Below, piece by piece: positions 46,441-57,890 of a DNA stretch of 64,000 bases (position 1 is the stretch's first letter; the number at the start of each line of letters is the position of its first letter). The stretch spans positions 25,576,701 to 25,640,700 of the forward strand of contig OX328128.1 of NCBI GenBank assembly GCA_946811695.1. Direction: 5' to 3'. Source of the stretch: Gonocerus acuteangulatus (lineage: Eukaryota > Arthropoda > Insecta > Hemiptera > Coreidae). The notes under the pieces are model-generated. The model worked only from the letters and a program-made list of their open reading frames with translations. It made no database searches and had not been told where the DNA came from. The position numbers and the translations under genes are program-made.

Positions 46441-47648
46441 AAATAAGGAAGATAAATATTTATCTTTATGTGAAACTAATATTTTGCGCTAGACAATCAA
46501 AGTTTTTGCACTGCTCAAACTAAGATATTTTGTTGCGATATTGCGCATACATACGTCGTCTAGATCACAGCTTTGAGAATATTTTCTCTCTCACCAGCAC
46601 CAATCCAGTGGATGTACGACATTTTGGTACTTAAATCTATGCAATCGTAATTTGTTCACTGTCTTAAATACAACATTAGAACCAAAACACTGTCTTAAAC
46701 ACATATTGTAAACCCCCAATCTAGAGGAACCACACTTATTTCAGAAACCTGACTTCCATTTCGGACGGTGACAAAACCATAACATCTCTGTCCTGGCTTG
46801 CCCAACCCATAGGTAAAACCAAACATATAGAGTACTAAAGACCCCACATAGTTGAGACAACTTGCCCCCAGATGCCGCTCCAAGAAGGCCTAGGAGAAAT
46901 CCCCGCTCTAAATAGATTGTAGTTAGTTATAATCTGTAAGCACTAAGTGGAGTAAGTTGTCCTAAGTCCAAGGAATCCATAGATCTCCATTGGAGAGGCG
47001 GGGAAGCAACTTTGGAGAGAAGACGATAATCTCCAATGGGACATAAATACTCTACAACGGCTCACAGTTTGGTCCTCACCCTCGAGCTCCTTGTATTTAT
47101 TACACATACTTACTCGGTAATGTTCTCTCGCCATTATTATAGCCTTCCTATATCTTACAAAGTCCTTACAAGGATTCCATAACCCCTCAATCAAACATCT
47201 GGGGCAGAATATGCAAATCAGTTAACGATGGATCTTTTACGATAACAGTCATATTTCTGATTGAATTTATTTTCAGAAGGAACACATTTGAAATTAAAAG
47301 AATTTTAGTCTTGCAAAGACTAATGGGGTTTGAGAACTTTCTAAATCGATTAAAAACAATAAATATCAGCAAATCCATATTGAATACATTTTATCAGTAA
47401 TGAGATCCTCTGATTCATGCTAAGAAATAATTAATCAGTTTGCCAACATGATACTATAATTAAAATCATTAATCAATAATTAGACTGACAAGAAATCTCT
47501 ACACAAACTGACACACACAATCCCGACTGACTGGTCCTTCTATAAAACGCTACTGATTTAACTAACTCTACTGATTTAATCTCCGATGATTTTACGTCAT
47601 AACCTATGAAAATTTGACAGTTTCGATTTACGGTAACCATGTCAAATT

Positions 47649-47649
<1 letters not shown>

Positions 47650-47701
<52 letters not shown>
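47650..47701. repeat. poly(A) run
   Basis: About 51 A. No retroelement body could be recognised on the left. Confidence 0.9.
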
Positions 47702-47703
<2 letters not shown>

Positions 47704-48504
47704 ATCATTAGCTCGGTCAAGATCACAAGATTGCTTGGCAATTAAGTTTAGGAAAGTTTGATTTTGCATAGTTTCGAGAAACAAATATTTGTATGTGAAA
47801 TGTCTCATGTGTTCAATCGAGGAGGAAGCTGTAGGGAAAATTCCTTTCTCTAAAATCTTTCGGGCATATCTTAACTTGCGAAGAGATTGAATAAAATTCT
47901 CTTCTATAATGTATTAAAAAAATCTCAGGAGTAATCTGCAGTTATCTTATGATTTTAGTGAGGGCATAAAGTTATAAATGGTGTTGCACAAGGTTTAATG
48001 CTAAGCCCTATCATCTCTTCTCCTGAATCCAAGAAGGGGGTGACGTTGACGAGATAAATGGGGGAAATGAAGCGATACCATTCGTTTCTTATTTTAAACT
48101 CATATAATTTACTACTCCAGCTAAAATATAAAAAAAAAGAAAATAAAAACCTTGCTATTTTTGAATTATTGTTATTTTGATTTTGGTGTCATTTTATAAA
48201 TTACTCAGGCTTTGGGGATTTCATACAGGTTACCTACTTTTTCTAGTCAGGATACAGGTGTTGGATTCATATTTTTTTTTTTTTTTTTGGAAAGCCTGCA
48301 CCACCCCAATAATAGTGAGGATCGAAATCTCAATGGAATGTTTAATTAATTCGATTCAAATTTGAGAGGAAGCAATCTTTAGCTCACTTTAGAGAACTAA
48401 TTGTGTTTTTTCCACAGAAAATGAAAAATATAAAGCTTTATTTAATATATAATATGATAGTGGTAATATTACATCAATATTAATTCAAAAAATAATTGGC
48501 AGGG

Positions 48505-49010
48505 CCTTCTCGTGGTCTAGTGACTAGCACGAGAGATTTATTTATCTATAAATAAAAATACGAATTTATTTGTACTTCAAAAATGTATAAGTACGATTAT
48601 ATATAAATTAGTATTAATAAGTGTGAATTTATTTGTATTCACGTATATTAAATACAAATAAAATTTTATTCGCAAATTTTCCTGTAAATACAAATAAATT
48701 CACAGGGAAAATTGTAAATATTCATAAAAACTGTGAATATTTACATGAAAATAAATGAATAAAAATTTATTCACATTAAAATTTGTGAAGGATTTCAATA
48801 AAATTGTATTTGTATTTATTTATTTAATATAAGTGAATATACATAAATTCATATTCACACTTATGAATACGAATTTATTTATATTCGTATTTAAAAATAT
48901 ATGAAGTACGAATAAATTCGTATTTTTTTTATAAATAAAATTATGCCGATCTCTGCTATATTCTCATGGAGAAAATGTGGGTTCGGCTCCCGTTTGTAGC
49001 AGGTTGACTT
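48505..49010 (+). mobile_element. tRNA-derived SINE split by an AT-rich MITE
   Basis: The SINE head GCCTTCTCGTGGTCTAGTGA..CTAGCACG ends at about 48534. The SINE resumes at about 48953 with ATTCTCATGGAGAAAATGTG and B box GGTTCGGCTCCC. In other copies these halves are adjacent. Confidence 0.7.
48535..48950. mobile_element. AT-rich palindromic MITE inserted in a SINE
   Basis: The ends TAAAAATACGAATTTATTTG and GTACTTCA are mirrored by TGAAGTACGAATAAATTCGTA. The interior is a series of nested palindromes built on GTGAATATTTA, GTGAATTTATTTGTATT and AAATACAAATAAAT, almost without G/C. No coding capacity. Confidence 0.7.
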
Positions 49011-49189
49011 TTTACAGATCTTTATTTGATATTCAAATTAAGCAAAAAACAAAACAAAAAAAAACTCAAATTTTATTAGCAGGCAAGAACCAGACGAGGC
49101 ATCAATAAATTAAAAAAAAATTAGGCTAAATGTTCCATGTTATCAGTTACTGTCTTAATTTACAAATGTTTGATTATTAGATGACACAT

Positions 49190-50068
49190 TTCTCAGAAGA
49201 TGGCTGGTAAACAAAAACAAAAACGCGCATGAAATTATTTCCGAACAGAAACCATATTGGAAAATTTCAACATTTCTCGAGATCGAGTATAAGAACAAAG
49301 AACTATTCGTCGTTTTCACCACGGGATTTGAGTTATTTTTGCAAGGCTTTCGCCCAATGGGACTGTGGACAACCAATTGTAGTATATGAACGTATCAAGT
49401 ATTTTTCTGCGGGATGATTGGTTAAATTTGCAGAGACGGCCCAATACGATATCGAACCATTATTGAAACCTTATATCTGTACCCCGGAGGTAAAGGTCAC
49501 CATGTCACATATTTGTAATTGTTCAGGAGAGCCAATTTCCCATAACTATTTGAACTATTAAAACTTTCTTGCTGAAAATTGTTCACATTGTTATTGGCAT
49601 TGATAGGTAATTTGAAGTATTGATCATAGCCAAACAAAACCAAGTCCTCCACATGGAGTCTTTTACCTCTAATGAAAACGGACATGATTTTATTTTTGAC
49701 TGCCTTATCTTCGTTATTTATGGGAACAGGGCCTAGTGCCTTATACCATTATATGGACTGAAAAATCTACATAAAGAACATGTTGTCAAGTCAATTTAAT
49801 AAACAAATAGACAACGTGTCCTTTACCTCCGTGGTACAGATATGATTGGGGTAGGAGCGTGTGCACTTGTGAAGTTTTAAAGTGCTTTACTGAAGTACCA
49901 AACCAGTTTCAAAAGCTTCTTAGAATTAGGCAACAGAAAGGATTGATGGTGTTTTTGAACAAAATGTTTTATGAATTAATCTCAATCAAGATATTTCACG
50001 CAGCTTATTATGTGCATCTCAAAAGGGGGAGACTTCTAAGGGATGAGGTACAAGGGAGAGGTCCTTAA
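49190..50068. other. unrecognised region with protein-like open stretches
   Basis: Plus strand 49229-49391 (offset frame) reads EIISEQKPYWKISTFLEIEY, then KELFVVFTTGFELFLQGFRP. Minus strand 49750 to 49497 reads LGPVPINNEDKAVKNKIM, then FIRGKRLHVEDLVLFGYDQY. Plus strand 49859-50068 reads CTCEVLKCFTEVPNQFQKLL, then NKMFYELISIKIFHAAYYVH. Inverted words ATATCTGTACC.CGGAGGTAAAGG at 49469-49497 and 49815-49843 bracket the minus-strand stretch. Composition is protein-like, but I recognise no family. It may be decayed mobile-element or captured coding sequence. Confidence 0.3.
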
Positions 50069-50078
50069 ACCACCTCAA

Positions 50079-50116
50079 TCTCTCTCTCTTTCGCTCTCTC
50101 CCTCTCTTCTTCTCTC

Positions 50117-50202
<86 letters not shown>
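50079..50202. repeat. (CT)n microsatellite
   Basis: About 120 bases of CT/TC with interruptions near the left edge. The RERERE and SLSLSL reading frames here are artefacts. Confidence 0.97.
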
Positions 50203-50206
<4 letters not shown>

Positions 50207-50626
50207 CCTCAAGTTCGTGTCTCAAATTTTAATTACAGGAATTATCCTCGGATGTCCCACCCCACTCTTCTACTTCGATAAAATATCCCCAATAACGCTT
50301 AATACCTTTGGGAGCTTTCCAAAGCCTCGGGTATTAGCCGAGGCGTTATTTACAGCGGCCTGCAAAACCCTATCCCGAAAGACATCCTCCTTCGGACAAG
50401 GACAGATTTCGTCGTTTCGGCAAGGACAGCCTTGCTGAAACACTAGAATAAATTGAATAAAGCAAACGAACATATGTATCATCATTTAAAAAAAAATGTT
50501 CTAACAACAAGAACACAGATCAGTCTTATTTACGCCGACTAAGCTTTCTGCCAAAAAACAATTTCCCTGACAGCCAATATATTACCCTGACAGACAGATT
50601 TCATATTACATCCTTGGACAAGAAAA

Positions 50627-50960
50627 CACATGAATGTAAAAAGTCCGTCTCCCAGGAGAAGCACATTCCTCAGAATGGCGATAGTGTACGCTGCTTCCTG
50701 AATAATAGCCAGAGATTTTGTTTTTTCGCCAAACACATGAATGTAAAAAGTCCGTCTCCCAGGAGAAGCACATTCCTCAGAATGACGATAGTGTACGCTG
50801 CTTCCTGAATAATAGCCAGAGATTTTGTTTTTTCGCCAAACACATGAATGTAAAAAGTCCGTCTCCCAGGAGAAGCACACAAAAACACATTCCTCAGAAT
50901 GGCGCTAGTGTATGCTGCTTCCTGAATAATAGCCAGAGATTTTGTTTTTTCACCAAACTT
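50627..50960. repeat. 107-bp tandem repeat, about three copies
   Basis: A unit beginning CACATGAATGTAAAAAGTCC starts at 50627, 50734 and 50841. The third contains a small CACAAAAA insertion. The copies are nearly identical. It abuts the second-family HINE copy at 50945, so it may be that element's tandem core. Confidence 0.93.
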
Positions 50961-51490
50961 GGTATATAGCGTTCTCTTAGCAAAAGATTGAACGAGTTAC
51001 CGATTGGCCATTACCAGTAGTAATTTTTGTTTTATTTCAACGAAACTCGGTATTCGTTGTGGTCATATACAAAGAAAAATGTGTTGTAAAAATAAACTAA
51101 ATCGGTTCATTAGGAGGCGGGGTTTCATGCAAATTGCTAATTTGCTCATACCGGTTGTAATTCTGCTATATTGTAATGAAACACGGTATCTAATGAGAAA
51201 GAAGTGTTGAAAAAATGAACTAATTCGGTCTATCAGGAGGGTTTTTTTTTTTTTTTTTTGTACCATGTTTGATTAGAATTCACCTGCCAAAACGCCAAGT
51301 TCCCACTCGAAGCGCCGTCTGTTTTGTTATGACTTGATGTGGGTTGTAGAGTAAGATTTCTGCCACTAGGAGCGGTATATCCTGTTCCTGCGTTATTACT
51401 GTGTCGGGGTAAAAGAGCAGAATTATTCAATTTTTTATTTTGTTTATATACGTTATTTTAAGCAAATTATTCAGGAATGCACCCTACGTT
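50945..51490 (+). mobile_element. second HINE-like family, copy 2
   Basis: It shares ATAGCGTTC(T/A)(C/A)TTAGCAAA, CGAAACTCGGTATTCGTTGT, GTTGTAAAAATAAACTAAAT and CCTGTTCCTGCGT, then TTTATTTTGTTTATATACGTT with 2640-3400, in the same order. No coding capacity. Confidence 0.65.
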
Positions 51491-51789
51491 ACCCAAATTC
51501 TGAGGAAAATTCTTTTATGTTTGTCACCAAGTAATAGTACTATTACTATCCTTACTATCATAGTAACTACATAAAATGACTGGCAGGGCTGCTCTAAAAA
51601 AGATCCGATTTTTCTGAAAAACGTTTTCCCTTAGTCGAGTCTCTACAATTTCTCGAGTTCTTATCTCTATGTGGGACTCATTGTAAAATGTTTTATTCGG
51701 CACTTCTGGATTGAATATATCTAGACGACGTCGTAGCGTATATGTAGGGAGGGAAGAAAACAAAAATCAGTCTCGTAACCGGCCACATG

Positions 51790-52400
51790 GGGCCAGAGGG
51801 GCAGATAATGTCGAGATATCTGATTCTTTGCCAAATGGCGCGCTAGAGAGCTAGTGCAATCTGTACAACGCTCCGGCCACACTATTTTCCCCTTTGCGGA
51901 TGCCAATTAATAAATTAATTACTTGCTGGATGGCCCTAGGGACGATATGGGACCCCGAATCCTAGTAGAAGATAAAATCATTAGTGCGTTGGAGTTCCTC
52001 TAGCATATTAGTCGAGTGCTCAATTAGAAACTTCTTGCCAATGGAAACTTTAGTCAAACATTCATTATAAGTAATTACAATAGCTCGCCAATAAGTTATG
52101 AAAAACTTTTAACGCCTAAAGAAGAAAGAGAAAAGGTTGCAGAGATAAATTAGAGACTCTTGGTATCTGTGAGGAGGAGCGGAAGAAAAGACAAAATTGA
52201 ATTCTTTACCATCCGCCAGTGCCATCAGAATCAATCGGCAGAGCGGAGTTGCCGCCTTATCTAGAAGGCAGCGGTGGTTTTGGCGCGGCTCAGAGCTCTC
52301 TCACTTCATAATTCAATGACAAGACCTCGGCCAAGGGGGAGATAACGCCAGACCTACTTACCTCAGAAATACCGTAATTCCAACTTTATCTCCGGCAAAG
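51790..52400. promoter_or_regulatory. GC-richer block with clustered GATA-factor motifs
   Basis: AGATAA or its complement TTATCT occurs at 51803, 51970, 52143, 52257, 52340 and 52386, six times in about 590 bp. The sequence looks unique and has no transposon landmarks. It lies about 17-18 kb downstream of the dve stop, with no other gene between. An enhancer function is inference only. Confidence 0.3.
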
Positions 52401-53101
52401 ATTATTTTCTCATCGGACTCTCCCAAGAATAACTTTAATTTCCTGTCGCATTCTCAATCTTGTACTCCTCTCCCAATCTTCGCAGTAGTCAAAACCACTT
52501 TTATTTTTTTTTCTTCTTCTTCATCTGAATAAATAAAGAATGAGCATTTGGTGCGAATGTGTTTCGCGATAAAGGAGGCATTTCTTTCTCTTCCATATGT
52601 CGATTTTGTGTCGGTATCGTTTAGATTGTGTAGTAGGAATGGAGAGATTTCCCTGAGCCTTCGATTGTAGGAGGGGTTCGGAGCGTTGAATGTGTTGTCG
52701 GATCCGATAAAGCCCTTTGCAGGAAATGAATGAGGTCTGTAAGTGCGGTTGATTTTTATTTAATGGGACCTACAAGTTGCCGGTAGCATTATACTACGAC
52801 AGTGTTTATTTTTTATTGTTGTGAAGTAGTTGGTAGTAGTGAATGCATTCTATATTAACATATACCTTAACATCGTCCATATAGGCCCGTTTATCTCGTC
52901 GACGCAATCCGCTAACTTTACATGTATCTTGACGTGGGAAATCGAATTAAACCACTTCCAAGATTTAGGGGTGGATATTCCAAAATAAAAGGGGTGGAGG
53001 TGTTTTTTTTTTTAAACATCTGAGATGCAAATAGTTAGTTGTCGAAGAATAGTTGGGTTTCGGCTAACGAAAACAGTCAGAGTTTCGGAAAATTTATAAT
53101 T

Positions 53102-53192
53102 TGGACCTTTCGGCATGCTCATTAACAGCCTTCTTCAGCAATATCAGCATTTATTGCTGAAGATGGCTACCAAAAAGCGTTGCGAAACGTCC
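53102..53192. ncRNA. inverted pair of hammerhead-like motifs
   Basis: Minus (53140-53102) reads GCTGAAGAAGGCTGTTAATG, then CATGCCGAAAGGTCC. Plus (53155-53192) reads GCTGAAGATGGCTACC, then GCGTTGCGAAACGTCC. Upstream, TAGTTGGGTTTCGGCTAACG (53048) is the same family word as in the foldback element at 23845-24177. Confidence 0.4.
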
Positions 53193-53973
53193 CAATTATG
53201 GACTTTTCCCGAAAATCTGGCTGCTTTTCTTTGCCCAAATCAAACTGTTTCTTATTTTTTCACAAATTTGATATTCATCAAAAGCAAGATTTACACATTG
53301 GTTACGTTTGTAGAACAGAAAGTATTACAAGTAAATTAATTACACGGGCCAACATTTTATCTCATAAAAAACCACTCGGAGGACCATACCGTCTTTATAG
53401 GATTTTTGCTGTTTCTGGTGTTTTCTGCTCTCAGCTTTCCAAAATTCACCAAATTAGATAAGAACACGCCAGCATGACACAGTCTGACTTCCTGTCAAGT
53501 TGTTAGTTAAAATCATTATAAACGTTTGATAAAAGTCAAACTTTTCGTGTATTCGTTGGATGTTTTAGTAGACAAAATGATCAGATGATTGATTTTTTTT
53601 TTCGCGTGCGGAGCTACATAGTACTCGGACCAAAAACTGAGTTCCTATGTCCTACCAAATCTCAGCCGTTCCCAAACCAAAAGGGCTAAACCCTGTGAGT
53701 CCATCTCTAGCCCAAGCCCGTCTCTTGCCACACTTCAGGCGGGAGAATTTTCTATTGTCTCAGCTTTACCATCGCCTCCTGTTCCAACCGCGATGTTTAA
53801 TAAGTGGGGAGCTCAAACGGTCCAATATAGAACTACTCCCAGATTATGTTAGTGTAGGTCTCTTAAGCCTCCTGGGAAGGTCAGTAGGATGGGCTCAAGA
53901 CAAGGTTGGGATTAACATTTGGAATGAAACGTTAGGAATCGGGATTTGGCGAGGTGTTTTACGAAGGGAATAT

Positions 53974-54195
53974 TAAGGTTTGTTGGATACATAAAAGGGA
54001 ACATTAACTATTCTACGAAGGACTTTGGATTGGAATGCTTGTAGTATTTGTATGTTTGAGTGTTTCGCTGTACCCCATAATTCAAGTCCGTAAGTCCAAA
54101 TAGGTTTGATTATTGTTTTGTATATGGTGAGTTTGTTTTGAGTCGCAAGCTTTGAAGTAGGTCCACGTATTCGTCATAAGAGTCCATAGCTTTTG
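53974..54195 (-). pseudogene. Jockey-type reverse transcriptase fragment
   Basis: The minus strand reads KLTIYKTIIKPIWTYGLELW, then GTAKHSNIQILQAFQSKVLR and RIVNVPFYVSNKTL. This is the well-known stretch C-terminal to the catalytic palm of Jockey-clade LINEs (KPIWTYG.QLWG). Upstream (54195-54130) it continues only after a frameshift. Both ends are broken, with no tail or target duplication seen. Confidence 0.88.
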
Positions 54196-54859
54196 TGCGC
54201 GATAATTGTCAAAGAAAAGCCGCGTTTTTAATTCCTTCCACACTTCAATCTCCAAAGTAACCCTTTAGATAAGTTTAGACACTAGAACCCGTTTGTTTTG
54301 TAAGAACCAATAAACTCACCATTAAATAACTATGAGTTCTTTCATTGACATTTTAGAGCAGAACTACACTTATCTTGACTAAAAATATGTATATCGTGCG
54401 AAAAACTAATTTATATATCACAATACATCCTACCTATAGGACAATCCTGCATCTAACATACTTGCAGCCTCTCAGCGTCGATCGATCATAGTCTAAAAAT
54501 CTTGACGGAGATCTCTACCAGTTCAAGTTTGAGCAACTCTGTTTTATAATATCATTTTGGGTAGAGTCTGAGCACCACAAGAGCTTATGCGACTGCCAGT
54601 CACCCGCTTGTCTGGCTAAGTCTAGGCAACTGACGGAGATTTTGGTACGTAACATTTTTTGGCCTCTGGTCTATTTTCTCCTATAAGCCGAGGATCATAC
54701 ACTTTTGATCCCTGGAATGTAAACTTCCTTATGGGTGGAAACTTCGCTTATTTAAATATGACACCATCTGGAAGAGCTGAGGAGAAATGTCGACGGCCCG
54801 AAAATTTAATAAGATTGTCCTGAAGCGACCAGATTCATTAATAATGCTCGAAGCATAAT

Positions 54860-55290
54860 GAAATACTGTCCGGCATATAACTATTGAAAGGGAGTGCCTT
54901 TGGAGTGGACAGGAGAAGTCGGACAGCGAGGTAGGTGCCTAAAACCAACGATAAGAGTCTAAAGCTATTCTCTAGCGGACACAAGAGCTAAAGCGAGAGC
55001 GACACCGAGATAGCCGCCCGCAGAGGAAATTGAGCTTGGCGGCCATTTTTATCTGCCACTGCCTCTGTAATCTGACAATAGCTGTCAGCTGTGGCGGCGC
55101 TGCCTTCATTTCCCCACCATCGAGCTACGCCTTTGTCCCGCCCAAAGCACTACTGATTAAAACTGGTTTAGCTCTAGCAGCATATCCGAGCGCTATCTAC
55201 CTGCCATCCGAGATAACGACGGAAAGGGGAGAGTTGCTCTGTTTGTTTCTCTCGCGTCATCCTACCCTTGATTTATCTGACAGCCCTTCC
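54860..55290. promoter_or_regulatory. second GC-richer block with clustered GATA-factor motifs
   Basis: AGATAG near 55007 and 55192 (complement CTATCT), AGATAA near 55047 and 55268 (as TTATCT) and at 55211 (GAGATAACG), plus CGATAAG at 54949. Two TGACAG-type sites (CTGACAATAG, CTGTCAGC) lie at 55073-55090. It is non-repetitive. An open frame at 55030-55455 is probably fortuitous. Regulatory role is inferred. Confidence 0.3.
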
Positions 55291-55547
55291 TACTTACTTT
55301 TATTGTTCGTTTCTGGTTTCATATCCTTTCCACGTATGGATTTTAGTTTACTCTGCTTGTATAATTTCCAAAAAAAAAAACCTGTGCACGAAGGGTTCGT
55401 CAAATATTTCTCAGCCATAATCAAAGATGTGATTTTTTTGTGTGTGCAGATTTAAATTACTAATGGGCACTGTAGGAAACATATATAAATTGTCTATTGC
55501 GTAAAAAATAAGCATTTTTGTTTGCTTAGTTAGCATTCAAGGTGCAC

Positions 55548-55553
<6 letters not shown>

Positions 55554-55591
<38 letters not shown>

Positions 55592-55592
55592 C
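55554..55592. repeat. poly(T) run
   Basis: About 38 T with no recognisable retroelement on either side. Confidence 0.9.
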
Positions 55593-56014
55593 TGGTATAT
55601 ATAATTAATATGTAAAACTTACCTTTAAAACCCACTCAATCGAATTAAAGCGATATAGTATTCAATTGACACAGCATTTAATTACTAAATACCTAAATGT
55701 TTGGTAATTGTAAACTTTTCGATTAAATACTTTGCTTCAGAAGCATTTTAGAAAAACCATGAAATGTTCAACAGTATCCAGGATTTCCCCACATTATGTC
55801 TCTAGCTCAACTCAGAAATTGAGTAAACATTATATTATTGATGTTTTTTTGCCTTTTTGATTAAATAAAACGATTTTCAGACTTCCAGGGATTATTTTAT
55901 TTTATTTATTTTAATTTTTTTTTAAGTAGAGTAAGACTCTTTTCCTGGCTAGTTTGACTGGACAATACATATAATATTAGAGCTGGTAAAATTATATTTA
56001 AAAAAGCTATACAA

Positions 56015-56078
56015 TTGATGGGGTCGGGGCAAAATAGTGCCAAGCAACATTTTTAACAAAACTTAACTGTAGCTGCTA
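56015..56078 (+). mobile_element. palindromic MITE, copy 3, left portion
   Basis: ATGGGGTCGGGGCAAAATAG, TGCCAAGCAACATTTTTAAC and AAAACTTAACTGTAGCTGCTA match copies 1 and 2, then break off at 56078. The rest of this copy is at 58414-58626, so the two parts were split by an insertion. Confidence 0.85.
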
Positions 56079-56816
56079 TCCCCAAAAAAACATAAATGTG
56101 AAATAGAGGCCAAGTTCCTGCCACCACAAAGAAACACTCCCTTCCTCAAAAATATCCCCTCCTAAAACCCCCCAAAAACGCCTTACCATTCTACACTCCA
56201 AAAAAGTAGTATGGGTTGGTGTATTAATTCAACCAAAAATATTTGCCAATACAAGAGATGATACAAGAAAGAAATGGCCAAGTTCATTACTTGGAAGACC
56301 TCATAGTTACTTACTAAGAACAGTAAAGACACTTCAACTGACCTTTAAAAACAACAATAAAAATACTTATATCCAGTTACTAAAATATCACTTTCCTCAA
56401 CCAGGTATATTCTTAAACTTGGCAATGTTTAGTTTTTATCTAAAGATAATTTCCGCACAAAAAAAACATTGCCAAGTTTAAGAATATACCTGGTTGAGGA
56501 AAGTGATATTTTAGTAACTGGATATAAGTATTTTTATTGTTGTTTTTAAAGGTCAGTTGAAGTGTCTTTACTGTTCTTAGTAAGTAACTATGAGGTCTTC
56601 CAAGTAATGAACTTGGCCATTTCTTTCTTGTATCATCTCTTGTATTGGCAAATATTTTTGGTTGAATTAATACACCAACCCATACTACTTTTTTGGAGTG
56701 TAGAATGGTAAGGCGTTTTTGGGGGGTTTTAGGAGGGGATATTTTTGAGGAAGGGAGTGTTTCTTTGTGGTGGCAGGAACTTGGCCTCTATTTCACATTT
56801 ATGTTTTTTTGGGGAT
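56078..56816. repeat. 353-bp inverted repeat with 33-bp loop
   Basis: The left arm 56078-56430 and right arm 56464-56816 read as exact reverse complements along their whole length, around a loop at 56431-56463. The arms begin ATCCCCAAAAAAACATAAATG. The left arm contains an open stretch (56107-56478, 124 codons, no early Met) including VVWVGVLIQPKIFANTRDD and YIQLLKYHFPQPGIFLNLAM, from a protein I do not recognise. Transcription would give a long hairpin RNA. A palindromic assembly error must be considered. Confidence 0.92.
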
Positions 56817-56949
56817 CTCATTGCTTTTTTCTAAGTATTAAATAGAATTTAGTTGCCGCATACCTACTGGCTTTTGTACTTCATATAAAACCAGGGTCTT
56901 TGGATTCTGCATAAGGTTCTCCATACTGCTTGATATTTGATACCAATAA

Positions 56950-57192
56950 TCAACCTACATACATCTAATCACTAGACTAGAAAAGTTAGAAGCTCTTCCA
57001 AATGACATTACTTTAGAGGACAAATTGATTGCTCTCTTAACTAAACTGTTACACTGTAAAACACAGGAACCTTATCCCGAGGATAAAGATCACAATAGGG
57101 AAAGTGTAGAAGGCCTTCAAGAAAAATATAAGAACAAAAATGACTCGACTTTGAAAAACTTAGTATCTGTTTTGAAGTATATTATGCAGTGA
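56950..57192 (+). pseudogene. unrecognised 80-codon open stretch
   Basis: From after a stop at 56947 to TGA at 57190-57192 it reads YIHLITRLEKLEALPNDIT, then LEDKLIALLTKLLHCKTQEP, then ESVEGLQEKYKNKNDSTLK and NLVSVLKYIMQ. It lacks an initiating Met near the start. The charged, Leu-rich composition looks like a genuine protein tail. I recognise no family, and it is probably a captured or decayed gene piece. Confidence 0.35.
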
Positions 57193-57389
57193 ACCCCTAC
57201 GACTTTATTTACTACATTTAAGAAAGAAGTCAGAACTGTTTTTAAGATGCGTCGAAATGTTTTTTAAAACATCAAATATAGGTTCTCCTTACCAAGACGA
57301 TTCATTTGATACCCCACATGATGGGTTTCAGAAGGAATGATGGCATTTCGATGGAACAAGAAGTAGAAAACGTCATAGGTAATATGACA

Positions 57390-57890
57390 CTCCCGTATCA
57401 AGACCTACCTGCGTGCCAAGTTTGGTCAAAATAGGCCAAACGGTGTGAATTGGTATAAGGAACAAACATACAGACAGACAGCTGAAAGACCTTTTTTACC
57501 TAGCCTAGTGCATTCCCCGGACCAAGGCCTACCTGTGTGCCAAGTTTGGTCAAAATCGGTCAAATGGTGTGAATTTGTGTACGGAACAAACATGCAGACA
57601 GACAGCTGATAGACGATTTTGACTAGCCTATGGCACTACCCGGATAAAGACCGACATGTGTGTCAAATTTTGTCAAACCCGGTCAAACGGTGTGTATTTG
57701 TATAAGGAACAAACAGACAAACAGACAGCTGATAGACAATTTTTCCTAGCCTATGATTCTCCCCGTATCAAGACCCATCTGTGTCCCAAGTTTGGTCAAA
57801 ATCGGTCAAACGGTACGGATTTGTAAGAGGAACAAACATACAGACAGACAGCTGGTATAAGATTTTTACCGAGCCTGTATGCGTCTCTAT
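57390..57890. repeat. about 119-bp degenerate tandem modules, four copies
   Basis: Each module contains CCTACCTGTGTGCCAAGTTT, GGTCAAAATCGGTCAAACGG and GAACAAACATACAGACAGAC, with variation. A single module sits at 38095-38150. Such modules recur in non-autonomous arthropod elements. Confidence 0.88.

Larger units (their letters stand above)
42331..49150. other. repeat-rich 3' flank of dve, second part
   Basis: It holds a MITE (42985-43434), a palindrome (43787-43880), an ATATCGCACTAG MITE (44062-44333), a direct repeat (45717-46105), SINEs (46257-46440, 48505-49010) and a poly(A) run (47650-47701). Region 46690-47220 has two modest minus-strand open stretches (46695-46883, 46943-47194) that I do not recognise. 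I see nothing in 42380-42980, 44530-45590 or 47710-48500. Confidence 0.7.
50210..56014. other. 3' flank of dve, third part
   Basis: It holds the 107-bp repeat, the second-family HINE copy, a hAT-like right terminus near 51570-51605, two GATA-rich blocks, a hammerhead-like pair and a Jockey RT fragment. I see nothing recognisable in 52760-53040, 53200-53970 (a 110-codon open frame at 53647-53976 has no recognisable motif), 54200-54860 or 55600-56010. Confidence 0.7.

Noticed and set aside
46695..47194. Two minus-strand open frames as one gene
   Set aside because: They are in modest frames separated by stops, with no recognisable domain; recorded only as unassigned sequence.
50019..50438. Open frames rich in Arg-Glu or Ser-Leu repeats
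   Set aside because: They are translations of the (CT)n microsatellite.
53647..53976. 110-codon plus-strand open frame as a new gene
   Set aside because: No recognisable motif or splice context, and it abuts a minus-strand LINE fragment.
55030..55455. 141-codon open frame as a secreted or membrane protein
   Set aside because: The start is hydrophobic, but the rest lacks family motifs, passes through a poly(A) run and lies in a block better explained as noncoding.
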